DNA of 64,000 bases. It comes from Oncomelania hupensis. Lineage: Eukaryota; Mollusca; Gastropoda; Littorinimorpha; Pomatiopsidae. The position numbers and the translations under genes are program-made. The stretch is from NCBI GenBank assembly GCA_036898135.1, contig CM072511.1:77232754-77296753 (forward strand). The letters are read 5' to 3'. This document shows, in pieces, positions 49,981 through 62,170 of this stretch (the first letter of the stretch is position 1; the number at the start of each line of letters is the position of its first letter). Below the pieces are notes generated by a model. The model was not told the origin of the DNA and did not search any database. It saw only the letters and a list, made by a program, of their open reading frames with translations.

Positions 49981-51430
49981 TGTAACAAGAGGCCCAGTTT
50001 ACCCCGCACAATTTGAGCTTTTGCTTGTTTAGTCAGTGTAACACAGTTGTATAGTGACGCCCGCACAGTGTAGTGACATCATCGCAGCCTACGTTATAGC
50101 GCTCCGATTTTACGGCCAGTCAGATTTTTCAGCCAATCGGAACACAGCTAGCTTAGGTAGAACCAGTTCTGGCTGATTCAAGCAGAGAGGTAGAAGATTC
50201 ATTCTGCGTATAAGCTTAGAGCAGTACACAGCTACACTCTAGAAAATCTATCCTGAGCAGACTTAGGAAGCAGGACTTATTGAAAATTCGAATTCAAGCA
50301 AGTTAGCCACGGCCTGACATTGTCAAAAAGGTAAATAAACATACTTTTGTTTCATCGTGATGTATTTATATTATTGTTGAATTATGTGTGTGAAATTTGC
50401 TATGCTTAGAATTGAATTGTTAGTCCAACGTGGCCTGACCACGTGGCGAACACGACCGGGTTCGACGCCATGTTGTATACCTGACGGAACCACTGTGGTT
50501 TAACCTATATGTATGCTTGCAGGCTAGTGGCTGTACCAGAGAATGTGTATAATATTAATTCTTTCTCTATATGTATAGTTAGCCATGAGTTATATTTATA
50601 TATGTATAGGAAATTAGAGTGGAGATTCCAGTGGACCACGGACTTAGCAGAATGTTCGTCGCTTATATATAGAGATGTGGAGCAAATCACTGAGGGCTAC
50701 TTCGGCCTTCAGTGAGACGCTCTGCACACACCTATTATACAGAGTTGTGCAGAATTTCGTCTCATATGTTACAGACGAGCAGGCATCGTATCGTGAGCCC
50801 AACCAGGCGAAATACAAGAACAAGTCGTCGCTGAACGTTGGCTTCCGAGGCATTTCAAGCACCGCGGGAAGATAGCCCACCAGTCTAGCAACAAGGAGCA
50901 GAATCCACTCAACACAGCTTATCAAGGAAGCAACCACAACACAGTTCTGCGAACCATCAGATAAGTGCATATCGAAACCGTGCACCAACACTGGTATCAA
51001 AGGACCACAGTAGTCCACTCTTCCGGAACTCTGACCATTAGGGCAGAAAGTATCCAGTACCCGATGATGATAAAGTAGCTGCCTAGAACTATCAAGAGCG
51101 AACCATTCGCATTGACAATTGAACTTTTAAGTTAATATCGTACTTCGCAGATCGTGTATAGAGTAGAGAAAATAAATGTGTGATATTTACTGTTATCAAG
51201 TGGCTGGACTACTTATGTTTCATAGCCGTGTGAAAGCTAGTGTGACAGTGATCTTTTACCATTTTTTCTATCTATCTCTGTACCCCAGCCTAAACACAGA
51301 CCGAGCTAAACAAATAAAGGTATTATGTTAAGCCACAGGGAGATTACTAGCGATCCCCATAGACTAAAGACGGGTTGGTAATAGCATTCCACTGTGCAGA
51401 GCCCAGCAACAATAGAGACCCACCGCCACA
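49981..51430 (+). mobile_element. Solo LTR of the sister Gmr1-like subfamily
   Basis: 1,450 bp, TGTAACAAGAGG...CCGCCACA, oriented opposite to the Gypsy copy it splits. ATATG flanks it (49976-49980, 51431-51435). The gag frame on both sides (YDGLIELLVWEQLRETMTPE on the left) resumes after it. It shares blocks with the 1,512-bp LTRs, for example GTGGCTGGACTACTTATG against its complement, but is clearly diverged. Confidence 0.93.
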
Positions 51431-52024
51431 ATATGTCTTAACAGTGGCTGTGACTGGCTAACCCACTTATCCAGCATTGTGGAAAGCCGATCTGAGAACT
51501 GCGCGTAACTTGCTCCTTTCATTCTCCTGTTGGTGAATTTTTGCCGGTAGCATTCCCCTGTGAGTTCGAATCCCGTTAGGAGTGCCTCTTTGACCTTGTC
51601 ATAGTGAGTTGCTCTGTCAGTCGGTAGCTTACTGTAGATGTCACGTGCCTTTCCTCTAAGCCCTTGACTAAGCTTAAACGCCCAATGGGTGTGTTCCCAG
51701 CTTGTACTCTGTTGCTAGGCACTCAAACCTAGTCAGATAGAGATCTAGACCTTCTTCTCTTTCGTTAAATGGCCCCAGTGGAAACGACATACCTAGTACG
51801 GGGTTGGAGACTACATCTAGTTGCTCTGTTTGGGAAGGGTTTGTGGCGAAACTTGAGGATCCATATCCTAGTCTTCTCAATTCTAACTCATGCTGTCTGT
51901 CTCGTTTTATTTCTGCCCGCTCAAAATCCCATCGCCTAACTTCTGCTTCTCTCTCTGCTGCTATTTCTTCTGTTCTCTCTCTGCCTCTGCTTCTATTTGC
52001 CTAACTCTGCAAGTCTCATACACA

Positions 52025-52613
52025 TAGGATGAATACTCACTTACTTAGCTATTTATTGCTTACAGGGTCCAGCGGACTGCAAAGAGCCGAATCAGGACCA
52101 CAAAATCAAGACCACAACTTCGCTGAAAGAGGACTCACCCCTAATCTGCATAAAAGATCTGCCGAAACCGTAGTGGTAACACTGAAGGCACTCCACCAGC
52201 CGGACATTTTACAATAAAGATATCCCACGCAGGGGACGCTGAGGCTATACTCTAATTTATCGAACTCCCGTTTACAAAAACAAAATACTAAATAGAATAC
52301 AAACATTATAAAATATCAATAAAACGCATACATATAAAATGCCTACATTGCCAAACAAAAACATCATAGGAAACCCCAATGACCATTTGGCAGAAAGCGT
52401 CCAATATTCCCAAGCTGATCCAACAGACCTCACAGACAAATGAAGAGTTTTGTCCGGAAGTGTTTTTTTCCAGAAAAAAGGTAGGTGACTGGTCTAGCGA
52501 AGAAGAAGATAGTATAGTAGATTGATAGAAAAGAGTAGGAATGAGAAAGAACAAAGGAGAAAGACAGCGACAGTGGGAATTTAAAGCACTAAATTTCCAG
52601 AAAGTGGGGATAC
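52025..52613 (-). repeat. TATA-repeat family, copy on the minus strand
   Basis: Begins at the left with the family 3' end (ACAGGGTCCAGCGGACTGCA) and runs to CCAGAAAGTGGGGATACTAT, where it meets the (AAAT)-type tail of the LINE to its right. The 5' end with the TATA box is lost at that join. Confidence 0.85.
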
Positions 52614-52899
52614 TATTTTTATTTATTTATTTATTTATTTATTTATTTTTTTACATTTTTTTCCCTTTTATTCCACAAAACAAGGAAACATTTGTTGGGT
52701 CACAGTGTCACTGAATACATGACAAAAGAGAACCACAACAACAACAGCAACAACAACAGCAAAATAAATATTTTTGCACCCATCACCTCTGTCACTCCCT
52801 CCCCCCTACACCCACCCCTTCCCCTTTTCTTCAGTATAACAGCAAAAGTTAAGTAGACAACAGTCTCTCACTCTCTCTCTCGCGCACCCACACACACAC

Positions 52900-52951
<52 letters not shown>

Positions 52952-53699
52952 CTCTGTGCATTGTCTGCGTCTACATCTGTGTTCGTCTCTTAATTCTACA
53001 ATTTCTACCTAAAACCGTCTGTTCGTGTATTCTGTTCTTTTATTTTTGTTCTTTCCTTTTTCCCTTTATTTTTTCTCCCTTTTTTAAATTGTTTTTTTTA
53101 TTATTATTATTTTATTTTTTACAGTAATACCCAGTATTCATGTTTGTTCGTGGGGAAGTAAAATGACATAGAATTTACAATTCACTATGAGGGGAAAAGG
53201 TATTACATATATAAACAAATATTCAATGTTCTTCCACAATGCCGCAAAACATAAACCATTCCGTCCACGAGTTATTAAATTTATCCAACTCGAGTTTACA
53301 GCACAGGGCCGGACCTGGGAAAAGTCGAAGGGGGGGTTACAGATTCAGCGAAGGCGCGAAGCGCCGAGCCTTCTAGGGGGGTCCGGGGGCATGCCCCCCC
53401 GGGAAATTTTTTTTTTCATGGATGCAAAATGGTGCAATCTGGTGCAATCTGAACCTTGAAAAAGCCATTTGTGATGGTCTGGGACTTTGAGCTTTTTTAA
53501 CAATTGAACTGACAAACTCTGGGGTACAAAAATGTTCCTCTTAAAACACACCCACACACACACCCACACACACCCACACACACAAACATTTATCAGCAGA
53601 GATATTTTTGTATACTATTATTATTCACTACTTTTTGTTGATCGTTAACGGTATAAAGCTTTACCTTTTAGTTTATGAACATCACCGCCCTGCTTTCAC

Positions 53700-54390
53700 T
53701 TTCAGTCTTGCTGCACTAGGTTCCTCGGCATTAGTACCATTTGTGAATTGTATCTTCTGGCAAAACAGTTCACTGCCTCTTTGAAGTCAATATCAACATC
53801 CCTATGCACTTCCAGTAAAGCAAGTCCATTGAGTCTCTGTTGCCCCATTGTAGAGCGCAGTTAGTTTTTCATTTTGCGCAACTGACTGTTTGAACGCTCA
53901 CACTCGGCAGTAGTGACAGGCAGGGTGCAAAGGTTCTTTAGCATGATGAACAGGTTGGGATAAAAATCCCTGTCACAATGTTTCAGTGCTTCTGATGCCG
54001 TGGATGGGATGATAGCTGTCGCATTCTCAGCAGCACTTCGCCATTTGCAAACCCACCGTCAGTATTCTGCATCAAGGGTAGCGTTGTCTGGTAGGTCAGA
54101 CTCCCACAACATTGCCAGTATCTTCACCCCTTCTGGAACCTGCATGAAACCATCCTGGTTGTCTATTAAAGTGCTTGGCACCAGCCAGAAACCATCAACT
54201 GCTAGGTCAGCATTTTTGAACCTCGAGTCCAGTTCGGTTGACAGGTGTTCCAAAAAAGGAATGGCAATGCTAATCTTGAAATATTCTTCTGGAGAGGCCG
54301 CAGGTTGGTTGTCACTGAGAGTCTGTCGGGATGATTGACGAGGAACAATAACATCAGTTGTCAAAGCTGACTTCAGCAAACCAGGCAACG
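53700..54390 (-). pseudogene. hAT transposase, C-terminal remnant
   Basis: Minus strand: PEEYFKISIAIPFLEHLSTE, then KHCDRDFYPNLFIMLKNLCT and LPVTTAECERSNSQLRKMKN, then QQRLNGLALLEVHRDVDIDF. This is the dimerisation end of hAT transposases similar to the THAP12/P52rIPK group. Frames change near 54060, and there is a stop near 53855. The N-terminal and catalytic parts are missing. Confidence 0.8.
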
Positions 54391-54670
54391 AACGCTGTGT
54401 TCTTAATTATCAACTTAGCATCTTAATTAATTTTTCTAAAAAGTCGTTTTGGGGGGATTATGGCAGTATCAAGGTGAAGGTGCTGGAAGAGGCTTGTGGC
54501 CAGAACAAGAAAATATGGCTGCATTTACTAATTTAGGCTTAGGGGTTGGGTTACTTGGTCGTTTCAACGGGAAAACGCTTTGGACGTTTCAACGGATCCC
54601 TTTAAATGGATTTCCGTTGAATTGTCTATAACTAACTCTTTGTACCTTGGACCAAAGGTGACTGAAAACT

Positions 54671-55738
54671 ATCCTATCCTATCCTGTCCCGTAACTCGGA
54701 GGTCGTAGGGGCACCACAGATGATCAAACCAGTCCATTCTCGAATGTTGTCCTCCCACCTCTTTTTCGGTCTCCCCCTTCTTCTACCTCCTTGCACTGTG
54801 CCTTGCAGAATGGTCTTTGCAAGGCCTGATGATCTGGTGACGTGGCCATACCATCGGAGTTTCCGTTTCTTCACCACTGTGAGCAGGTCATCGTGTTGTC
54901 CAATGGCTTGTGTGATGGTATGTCGGACTTCGTCATTGGTGATGTGTTGGGTACCGTATAGGAAATGCCCAGAAGTCTTCTGTAGCACCTCATCTCCATG
55001 CTTTGTATTCTTCATTGTAGATCTGCTGTGAGGGTCCATGCTTCGCAAGCATATAGGAAGATGGAGATGACAAGGGAGCGCAGCAGTCATACTTTGGAAT
55101 GTAGACTGATGTTCCTGTCTTTCCAAATGGGCTTCAACCTAGTCAGGGCAGCAGTTGTTTGTGTGATCCTGGAGAGGACTTCTTGTCGGGACCCTTTGTC
55201 TGATGCAATGGCTCCTAAATATTTGAAGCTATGCATTGTGTTGAGGTATTGGCCTTGGACTTTGATGTCCGTGTTGATGCCACTGATGATGTTGTTGGTC
55301 ACCATTTTTGTCTTTTCTGCACTTATTTCCATTCCATAGGCTCTGGAGGTGGTGTCAAGCCTCTGTACCAACTATTCAAGTTCTTGTTCCTCTCCAGCCA
55401 ATCCATCAATGTCATCAGCAAAACGAAGATTGGAGATTGCTCTACCCCCTATGCTGACTGTGCCTTCGTGATCTGCAAGGGCATCTGACATGGGGCGCTC
55501 TAGGAAGCTGTTGAAGAGTGTTGTTCTGAACCAGTTCCCGATGACGCTGTTATGGAGGACTGCACTGGTAGCCTTATCATACAGGCTTTTGATGACTTCA
55601 ATAATTTTAGGGCTGATGTTGTACACTTTCATCGTTGCCCATAGAGCTGCATACCAGACTCGGTCAAACGCCTTCTTGAAGTCTATGAACACATGATATA
55701 GATGTTGTTGGTGCTGTAGGTATTTCTCACAGATTATT
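54671..55738 (-). mobile_element. RTE-type LINE, 1,068-bp insertion with 9-bp TSD
   Basis: CTGAAAACT flanks it (54662-54670, 55739-55747). The minus strand encodes FIDFKKAFDRVWYAALWATM, NLRFADDIDGLAGEEQELE, and the end RRRGRPKKRWEDNIREWTGL, finishing in an (ATAGG)-type tail. Few differences from other copies, so probably young. It lies inside the hAT element. Confidence 0.93.
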
Positions 55739-56577
55739 CTGAAAACTGCAATGTTTTAAAAAAACAATTTTAAAAAAAATTGAAACTCTTTGCATTAAAC
55801 AAAATTTCAATTCCTTTTTTTTTTTTCTGTTTTAGTTTGGAGGGGGGGTTCCGGAACCCAGGTAACCCCCCCCCTGGGTCCGGCCCTGCAGCATGCGCAG
55901 CATCTTTCAATTTCCAACTTGAATTTCATGTAATTTCTGAATGCTCTAACCTGTGGGGCAATACCATCAAATTTACATTTGTAAATAAAGAATTTGGCCA
56001 CCAAAACAACATATTGCAATTCTTTGGACATTCTACCGACGTTTGAAATTTCAAACAGAACAATATGCTCATTAAAAACAAACTCATCATTTACTAATCC
56101 TATGTCAATCAACAACTCTTTTAAAGCATTCCAAAATGATCTAACTTGTGGACATTGCAAAAATAGATGTTCAATACTTTCTTTCTCGCAAAAAGTACAA
56201 TCCTCGTTAGTCTCGATACCCATACTTTTTAAAACAATTTTTGTGGCAATGATTCGATGCACAATTCTAATCTGAAACCACCTTAATTTTATTTCTTTTA
56301 TATTTCTTATGTTTAAAAATATTTTTCCAGTCAAAATCACTTTGAAATTTGGCATCCCATTTATCACAACAGTTAGGTTTTGTATTGTTATACACTAACG
56401 AATTGTAATACAATTTGGCACCTTTAGATACAGCAAAAAGTATTTTGTACAGAAGCGTGCTTTCACAGGCTTTGTTGTCAACAATCACAATGTCACAGCT
56501 TCGTGCGTAATTTTTAATTGCACTAACATATCCATAATATGACAAAAAAATTACAATTCACAACTTTGTACTTATTA

Positions 56578-57281
56578 GGGATCTTTCGGAAGGGGTGAAA
56601 GTGAAAGTGATTGTGTGTTCGTTTCGTCCAACAAGAGGCACGCCGCTGATTCTTACGCCGCGTTACGAAACGAAACGAACGTGTTTCTGTGCGCTTTCGA
56701 TTCCAGCACCTAGTTTCGTTGTGATTATTATTACTATTATGCCTACGTATGGCTTCTTCAAACAAATCATGATTTGACACGAATGTAACGATTAGGTTGA
56801 ACTTTAAAGATGGATTAGTGCTCTAACATTGAAGATATTTTACATTCTAGCTTCGAGTGTCATTTTTGTCACATAAAACAGTTTTTAGACTGCTGATTGG
56901 TGATACAGAATAGATAGATTCTAGACAGCCATGACGGCATGAGGGTTTGGGCACTCTTTTCAGTAACTCGTTTGAAAATACTTTTTAAGTCTGAGACCGA
57001 GTTTAGGTCCCCATTATTACTTCTAAAATGGTTGAGTAATGTACCATATACAAATTCAAATCATTTTTGGACATTTTACAAACGATTTAATAACCAAAAT
57101 GTACTCACGAACATTAGTTCGTGGAAAACCTGATTTCCACGAAGTTTTATTCGTTGTGGTAGGCAGACTTCGTGACCTTTCACCACGGGAAGTAAAAGCG
57201 TCACATAAATTGCTGACGTCACAACAATAAGTAGTCCCGATTCACATTCACTTTCACTTTCACCCGCTTCCGAAAGATCCC
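56578..57281. mobile_element. 704-bp MITE with GGGATCTTTCGGAAG termini
   Basis: The left end is GGGATCTTTCGGAAGGGGTG; the right end, reverse-complemented, is GGGATCTTTCGGAAGCGGGTG, and the similarity runs on through GAAAGTGAAAGTG. TATTA flanks it (56573-56577, 57282-57286). No ORF. It splits the LINE ORF2 between the RT and the zinc region. A second copy is at 61738-62170 in the other orientation. Confidence 0.85.
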
Positions 57282-60200
57282 TATTAACAAATAAACGGTG
57301 AGACAAAAATTGACCATTCTGGTCTACAAAATCCTTTATTTGTTTCACATCTCGACCACACCAATTTGTCAAAAAAGGACATTCCTTGCCAATTTGAATG
57401 TTAATGTTATAAAACAGAGGCTCAGAAAGAAATTGCTCAGTTGTTGTCGCCTTAACGTGACTACCAAATATTTTATATGCCTCAAACACATTTTTCCAAA
57501 AAGGGTTCAGATTTACATTGTCAAGAGGTAATTCAGATCCAAGTACTGGTAGATTTTGCACTAAAGGCAATTTTGCAGCAATTATTGACTTCCAGCCGTG
57601 TGTAGACGACATGAGCTTTTTGATCCATGTTAATTTTAGACTGGTGATATATTTTGAGATGTCAGGGATACCCAAGCCACCGTCTTCAATACTTTTGATT
57701 GTCACCTTTCGACTGATCCTATCCTGCTTCCTTCCCCACACAAACTGAAATATAGTACATTGTAAAGATTGTATTTCATCGTCAGGAGGGTTCGGCAAAA
57801 GTAGCCAAAGGTAAGTTAGCTTAGAGAGAATAAGCGATTTTAAAATAGCTACTCTACCCAAGGGTGTAATTTGTCTTTTCAACCAAACAGAATACAGAGC
57901 CCTCATTTCTGCAAATTTTTTACGGAAGTTTATTTCTACCACGTCTTTTAAATTATTTGTAAATATGATGCCTAGAATTTTAAATTGCCAGGATTCCAAC
58001 GGATGTTGAGATGTTGCATGTACCTAACTGTAGAGTTTTGCCTGCTACCCAACCATATGGCGCAGGTTTTCTCTGCATTTAAGAAAAGACCCGAAAAACT
58101 GCCAAATTTTGAAAAAGTGATAATCGTTTTTTCAAAGGATAGTTCATCCCCTTCCAAGAATACCTCAGTATCATCTGCGTACTGAGATAATTTATATTCT
58201 GTGTCCAAAACTTTTATCCCCCGAATATTTTCATTTTCTCGTATCATAAGCGCTAAAATTTCTGCACAGAGAACGAAGCAGTAGGCCGAAATGGAATCCC
58301 CCTGACGACAGCCGCGAGACACAGGGAACCAGTCAGAGACACGCCCATTTACAGATATACAAGATTTTCCACCGTTGTAAAACGTGTTCACCCATCGACA
58401 CAAGTCCTCTCCAAAACCAAAGCTTTTTAAAGTCTTAAACAAGAATTCCCAGTCCAAACTGTCGAAAGCCTTCTGAAAGTCGCAGCATAAGAGTAGGCCA
58501 GGGACATCCGTAGAAGTCTAATATTATCTCCTATAAATCGGTTTCTAATAAAACCTGTCTGATCTTGAGAAATTAGCTTTGGTAATACAGTTTTAATTCT
58601 GTTAGAAATACAAGCAGATCCTATCTTGTAGACAACATTTAATAGCGAGATTGGTCTCCAGTTTGTTATCTGGTCTTTAGGCTTATCTTCCTTGGGAATA
58701 CAAATAATAATTCCTTCCCTTTGTGAACTAGATAACTCCCCCTTGTTAAATCCTTCATTGAGAGACCTGACTACAGAAGTTCCTATTTGCTTCCAAAAGA
58801 CTTTAAAGAACTCAGAAGTGTATCCGTCTGTACCAGGACTACGGTTATTCTTCATTTGTTTAAGCGCGTAGCCTGCCTCCTCCAACGAGATTTCCCCCTC
58901 AAGCTGTCCCGCCTCCAGTGGATTTAATACAGGCATATTTTTTACTAAGTCACTTATTTCGCATTTGTCTAGTTCTCGTGCTGCATAAAGGTTCTCATAA
59001 AACTGTTTAACTTCCTTAAGAATTACTTCAGTGTCCGTTGTTGTCGAACCATCATTTAGGACTAGTTTAGAAATGTGTTTATTTACGTAATTTCTTTTTT
59101 CCAAATTGCAAAAATATTTAGAGACTTATTCTCCGTCTTCTGCCCATCTCGCTCTAGACCTCAGTAGTACCCCTTTCATTCTGTGCTCGCGAATCTTGTC
59201 CAGCTCTTCTTTATCTTTTTTTAGAATCTCCCTGTCTTCTCCACTTAATGTTTCTTCATTTTCTAACTGCTCTATTATGATCCTGCAACTGTTTCTCTTT
59301 TTTATTTAATTCTCTTTTTTTGTTGCTGGCATAGGAAATAGTCTTACTACGAATCTTTATCAAGAGTACTTCTAAAAATAATTGATCAGAGATAGTAAAT
59401 TGAATTTCAGATAAGGGGAGGTTATCTAGGGTTTCTCTGTTATAAGGGAAGGCTGCATATTCTGCAACTACACATTTAATCTCATTGTTAACTTCGACTA
59501 AATATTTTTTATCGGATAACAGTGAGGAGTTGAATTTCCAAAAGGAGTGTCTGTTCCCCCTATCACCAAATTGCAAGGTTATAGTTATTGCAGAATGGTC
59601 AGTCCTATATCCAGGTTTTATATCGACATCTGCAATATATTGAGAAGCTATGTCATTCACTAAATAATAGTCAAGGCGCGACATTCTGAGTGGATTTGGT
59701 TTGAACCAGGAGTACTTTCTTACATCAGGATTATTGTGTCTCCACACATCACATAATGATAAATTATCCATCATTTGCTTTACCTGTTCATGTGCTTTAA
59801 GATTATTCCTTTGGGTATAGTGTGCACAATCTAACTCATAATCTAATACATTCCAGTCGCCGCTGAAAATAATATTGTCACATGAACATTCTTCAAACTG
59901 TTTCACCTTCTCTTCCAAATTTTGATAAAAATTTGGGTCATCATTATTTGGGCCATAAACGTTCACAAGTAAAAATTCTGTTTCATTAAATGTTACTTGC
60001 TCTATGAGCCAATTACCCGCACCATCCTTATGAACAGCTTTAACTTTATGTTCAAAATTGTTATCAAACAAGATAGCAACACCCCTTGCATTGGAGGTAA
60101 AGGAGGCAAAACAAGCATGGGGTCCCCATTCATTTTTAATTCTGGTTTCTTGACTTCTGTGAAAATGGGTGTCTTGCAACATACAAATTGAGTACTTCTT

Positions 60201-60757
60201 TTCTCTTAAATAATGAAAAACGTCCCTTCTCTTCTGCGAGTCCCCCAGGCCCCTACAGTTCATGGACACAAGGCGCACCTGATTATCAACCATGGTCAGG
60301 AATACAGGCATCAACATACATTTAGCATGAACAATATTTTCTTCTAACAGGAAAAACACCAGAGACGTAAGTACGCTCGAGAGGATGAAACCAGCACAAT
60401 ACAGCGTCAAAATCACAATCCCCCAATACCCATCCATACCAACACTCATACCCACATTCATCCCCAAAACACAAAACGTTACACCATGCATAACGCAAGA
60501 ACTACAGGCAAATCGCTTTGCAAGCAAAATTTGTAAATTGAAAAACAAATTAAATGAGCTTTTTACTAAACATTTCAAGTGAACTATAATGGAGCAGAGA
60601 AATAAATTAAAATAATTCAAATTCAATGTAAACTAGCACCATAAACACTGCAAAAGGTTATTAAGTATGTATACATTGATTACAAGTTTTCCAGAGATTA
60701 GATATTAAATAGCAGGTTCATGTAGCCTTTAAAGGAAAGCAAAACAATACACTTTAT

Positions 60758-61346
60758 CCTATCCTATCCTGTCCCATAACCCGAAGGTCGTAGGGGCACC
60801 ACAGATGATCGTTTAACCAGCATACTCCATCTTTCTCTGTCCTCAGCAGCCCTCATGGCTTCTCTCAGTGTCAAACCAGTCCATTCTCGAATGTTGTCCT
60901 CCCACCTCTTTTTCGGTCTCCCCCTTCTTCTACCTCCTTGCACTGTGCCTTGCAGAATGGTCTTTGCAAGGCCTGATGATCTGGTGACGTGGCCATACCA
61001 TCGGAGTTTCCGTTTCTTCACCACTGTGAGCAGGTCATCGTGTTGTCCAATGGCTTGTGTGATGGTATGTCGGACTTCGTCGTTGGTGATGTGTTGGGTA
61101 TAGGAAATGCACAGAAGTCTTCTGTAGCACCTCATCTCCATGCTTTGTATTCTTCGTTGGAGATCTGCTGTGAGGGTCCATGCTTCGCAAGCATATAGGA
61201 AGATGGAGATGACCAGAGAGCGCAGCAGTCTTACTTTGGAATGTAGACTGATGGTTCTGTCTTTCCAAATGGGCTTCAACCTTGTCAGGGCAGCAGTTGT
61301 TTGTGCGATCCTGGAGAGGACTTCCTGTCGAGACCCATTGTCTGAC
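60758..61346 (-). mobile_element. RTE-type LINE, 589-bp insertion with 9-bp TSD and an open frame
   Basis: ACACTTTAT flanks it (60749-60757, 61347-61355). Its 194-codon minus-strand frame is unbroken: SDNGSRQEVLSRIAQTTAAL, YACEAWTLTADLQRRIQSME, RWYGHVTRSSGLAKTILQGT, RRRGRPKKRWEDNIREWTGL. It is the RTE C-terminal region after the RT. The intact frame and short tail suggest a recent insertion. Confidence 0.93.
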
Positions 61347-61355
61347 ACACTTTAT

Positions 61356-61737
61356 ATCCTTTTATAATATAATGAAACATCATACACACTGTAAGCATGA
61401 AATTATAAGATACATCTTAAACGTTGTAAATGATTACATAGAACATGTATGCACTGAATATCATCTTTCAAAACATAAGAATACAGAGGCAGATAACATA
61501 TCGTTTTTCCTTGCTTGCTTGCCTGTGACCTGATACTGCAGCCCGAGTCGAATATTCTCATGCATTAGGCAATTCAGGATTTGTGCATACCGTTAGGATA
61601 ATGTTTTCATGGTATAAATATCTAATAAAATAAAGGTGGATAAGTAAGCGTCTAATAGACTTTTATAATTTGAACCAAATATGTGAGAAGGAAAATCAAA
61701 TAATTGACTCCTTTACGCCTTTTGGGCTTTTGTTATA
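61356..61737. other. Unassigned sequence
   Basis: AT-rich, no recognisable feature. It may be the 5' flank of the L1/Tx1-like LINE or older DNA. Confidence 0.4.
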
Positions 61738-62170
61738 GGGATCTTTCGAAAGCGGGTGAAAGTGAAAGTGAATGTGAATCGGGACTACTTATTGTTGTGA
61801 CGTCAGCAATTTATGTGACGCTTTAACTTCCCGTGGTGAAAGGTCACGAAGTCTGCCTACCACAAGGAATAAAACTTCGTGGAAAACCTGATTTCCACGA
61901 ACTAATGTTAGTGAGTACATTTTGGTTATTAAATCGTTTGTAAAATGTCCAAAAATGATTTGAATTTGTATATGGTACATTACTCAACCATTTTAGAAGG
62001 AATAATGGGGATCTAAACTCGGTCTCAGACTTAAAACGTATTTTCAAACGAGCTACTGAAAAGCCGTCATGGCTGTCTAGAATCTATCTATTCTGTATCA
62101 CCAATCAGCAGTCCAAAAACTGTTTTATGTGACAAAAATGACACTCGAAGCTAGAATGTAAAATATCTTC
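61738..62170. mobile_element. MITE, truncated copy in reverse orientation
   Basis: Starts GGGATCTTTCGAAAGCGGGTG and follows the reverse complement of the 704-bp MITE from 57281 to about 56832, where it stops at GTAAAATATCTTCA next to the LINE at 62171. Small differences, for example CTTTAACTTCCC and CAAGGAATAA. Confidence 0.85.

Larger units (their letters stand above)
48484..52015 (-). mobile_element. Second copy of the Gmr1-like Gypsy element, broken
   Basis: Strong similarity on the minus strand to residues 1 to about 710 of the intact copy: gag (51436-52015 and 49701-49980), knuckle and protease (49174-49509), and the linker and integrase start (48484-49045, with RISAHYYWQGITEDVKRYVK). 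It stops at KKRNRFLLT in the integrase; RT and RNase H are missing. It is broken by a roughly 190-bp insertion (49510-49700), a solo LTR (49981-51430), a small rearrangement near 49042 and frameshifts. Confidence 0.88.
53304..55888 (-). mobile_element. hAT-type DNA transposon with CAGCA duplication
   Basis: The left end is CAGGGCCGGACCTGGG; the right end, reverse-complemented, is CAGGGCCGGACCCAGGG. CAGCA flanks both sides (53299-53303, 55889-55893). Removing it restores the LINE reading frame. It carries the C-terminal part of a hAT transposase and, inside that interior, an RTE copy. A five-base duplication is shorter than the eight typical of hAT. Confidence 0.85.
53223..60315 (-). pseudogene. 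ORF2 (endonuclease, RT, zinc knuckle) of the L1/Tx1-like LINE
   Basis: Endonuclease: RLVSMNCRGLGD, FSGDWNVLDYE, RLDYYLVND, YRTDHSAITI, with the usual Asp/His residues. RT: MKNNRSPGTDGYTSEFFKVF, NWRPISLLNVVYKIGS, CRQGDSISAYCFVL, SQYADDTEVF (catalytic YADD). C-terminal part: CTFCEKESIEHLFLQC, a CX2C...HX4C zinc motif (zf-RVT type). The frame changes near 59105, 58450, 57985 and 56300. After the hAT insertion the frame resumes for about 25 codons to a stop at 53223-53225, which confirms the insertion point. Confidence 0.88.
52614..60748 (-). mobile_element. L1/Tx1-like LINE, long copy split by two other elements
   Basis: On the minus strand: endonuclease (60315-59256), RT (59104-about 57300), C-terminal zinc region (56545-55889), last codons (53298-53223) and a 3' untranslated region with CA repeats (52880-52948) ending in (AAAT)n at 52614-52650. 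A hAT element (53304-55888) and a MITE (56578-57281) are inserted. The true 5' end is unclear; an RTE copy lies just beyond 60757. The right limit is approximate. Confidence 0.85.
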
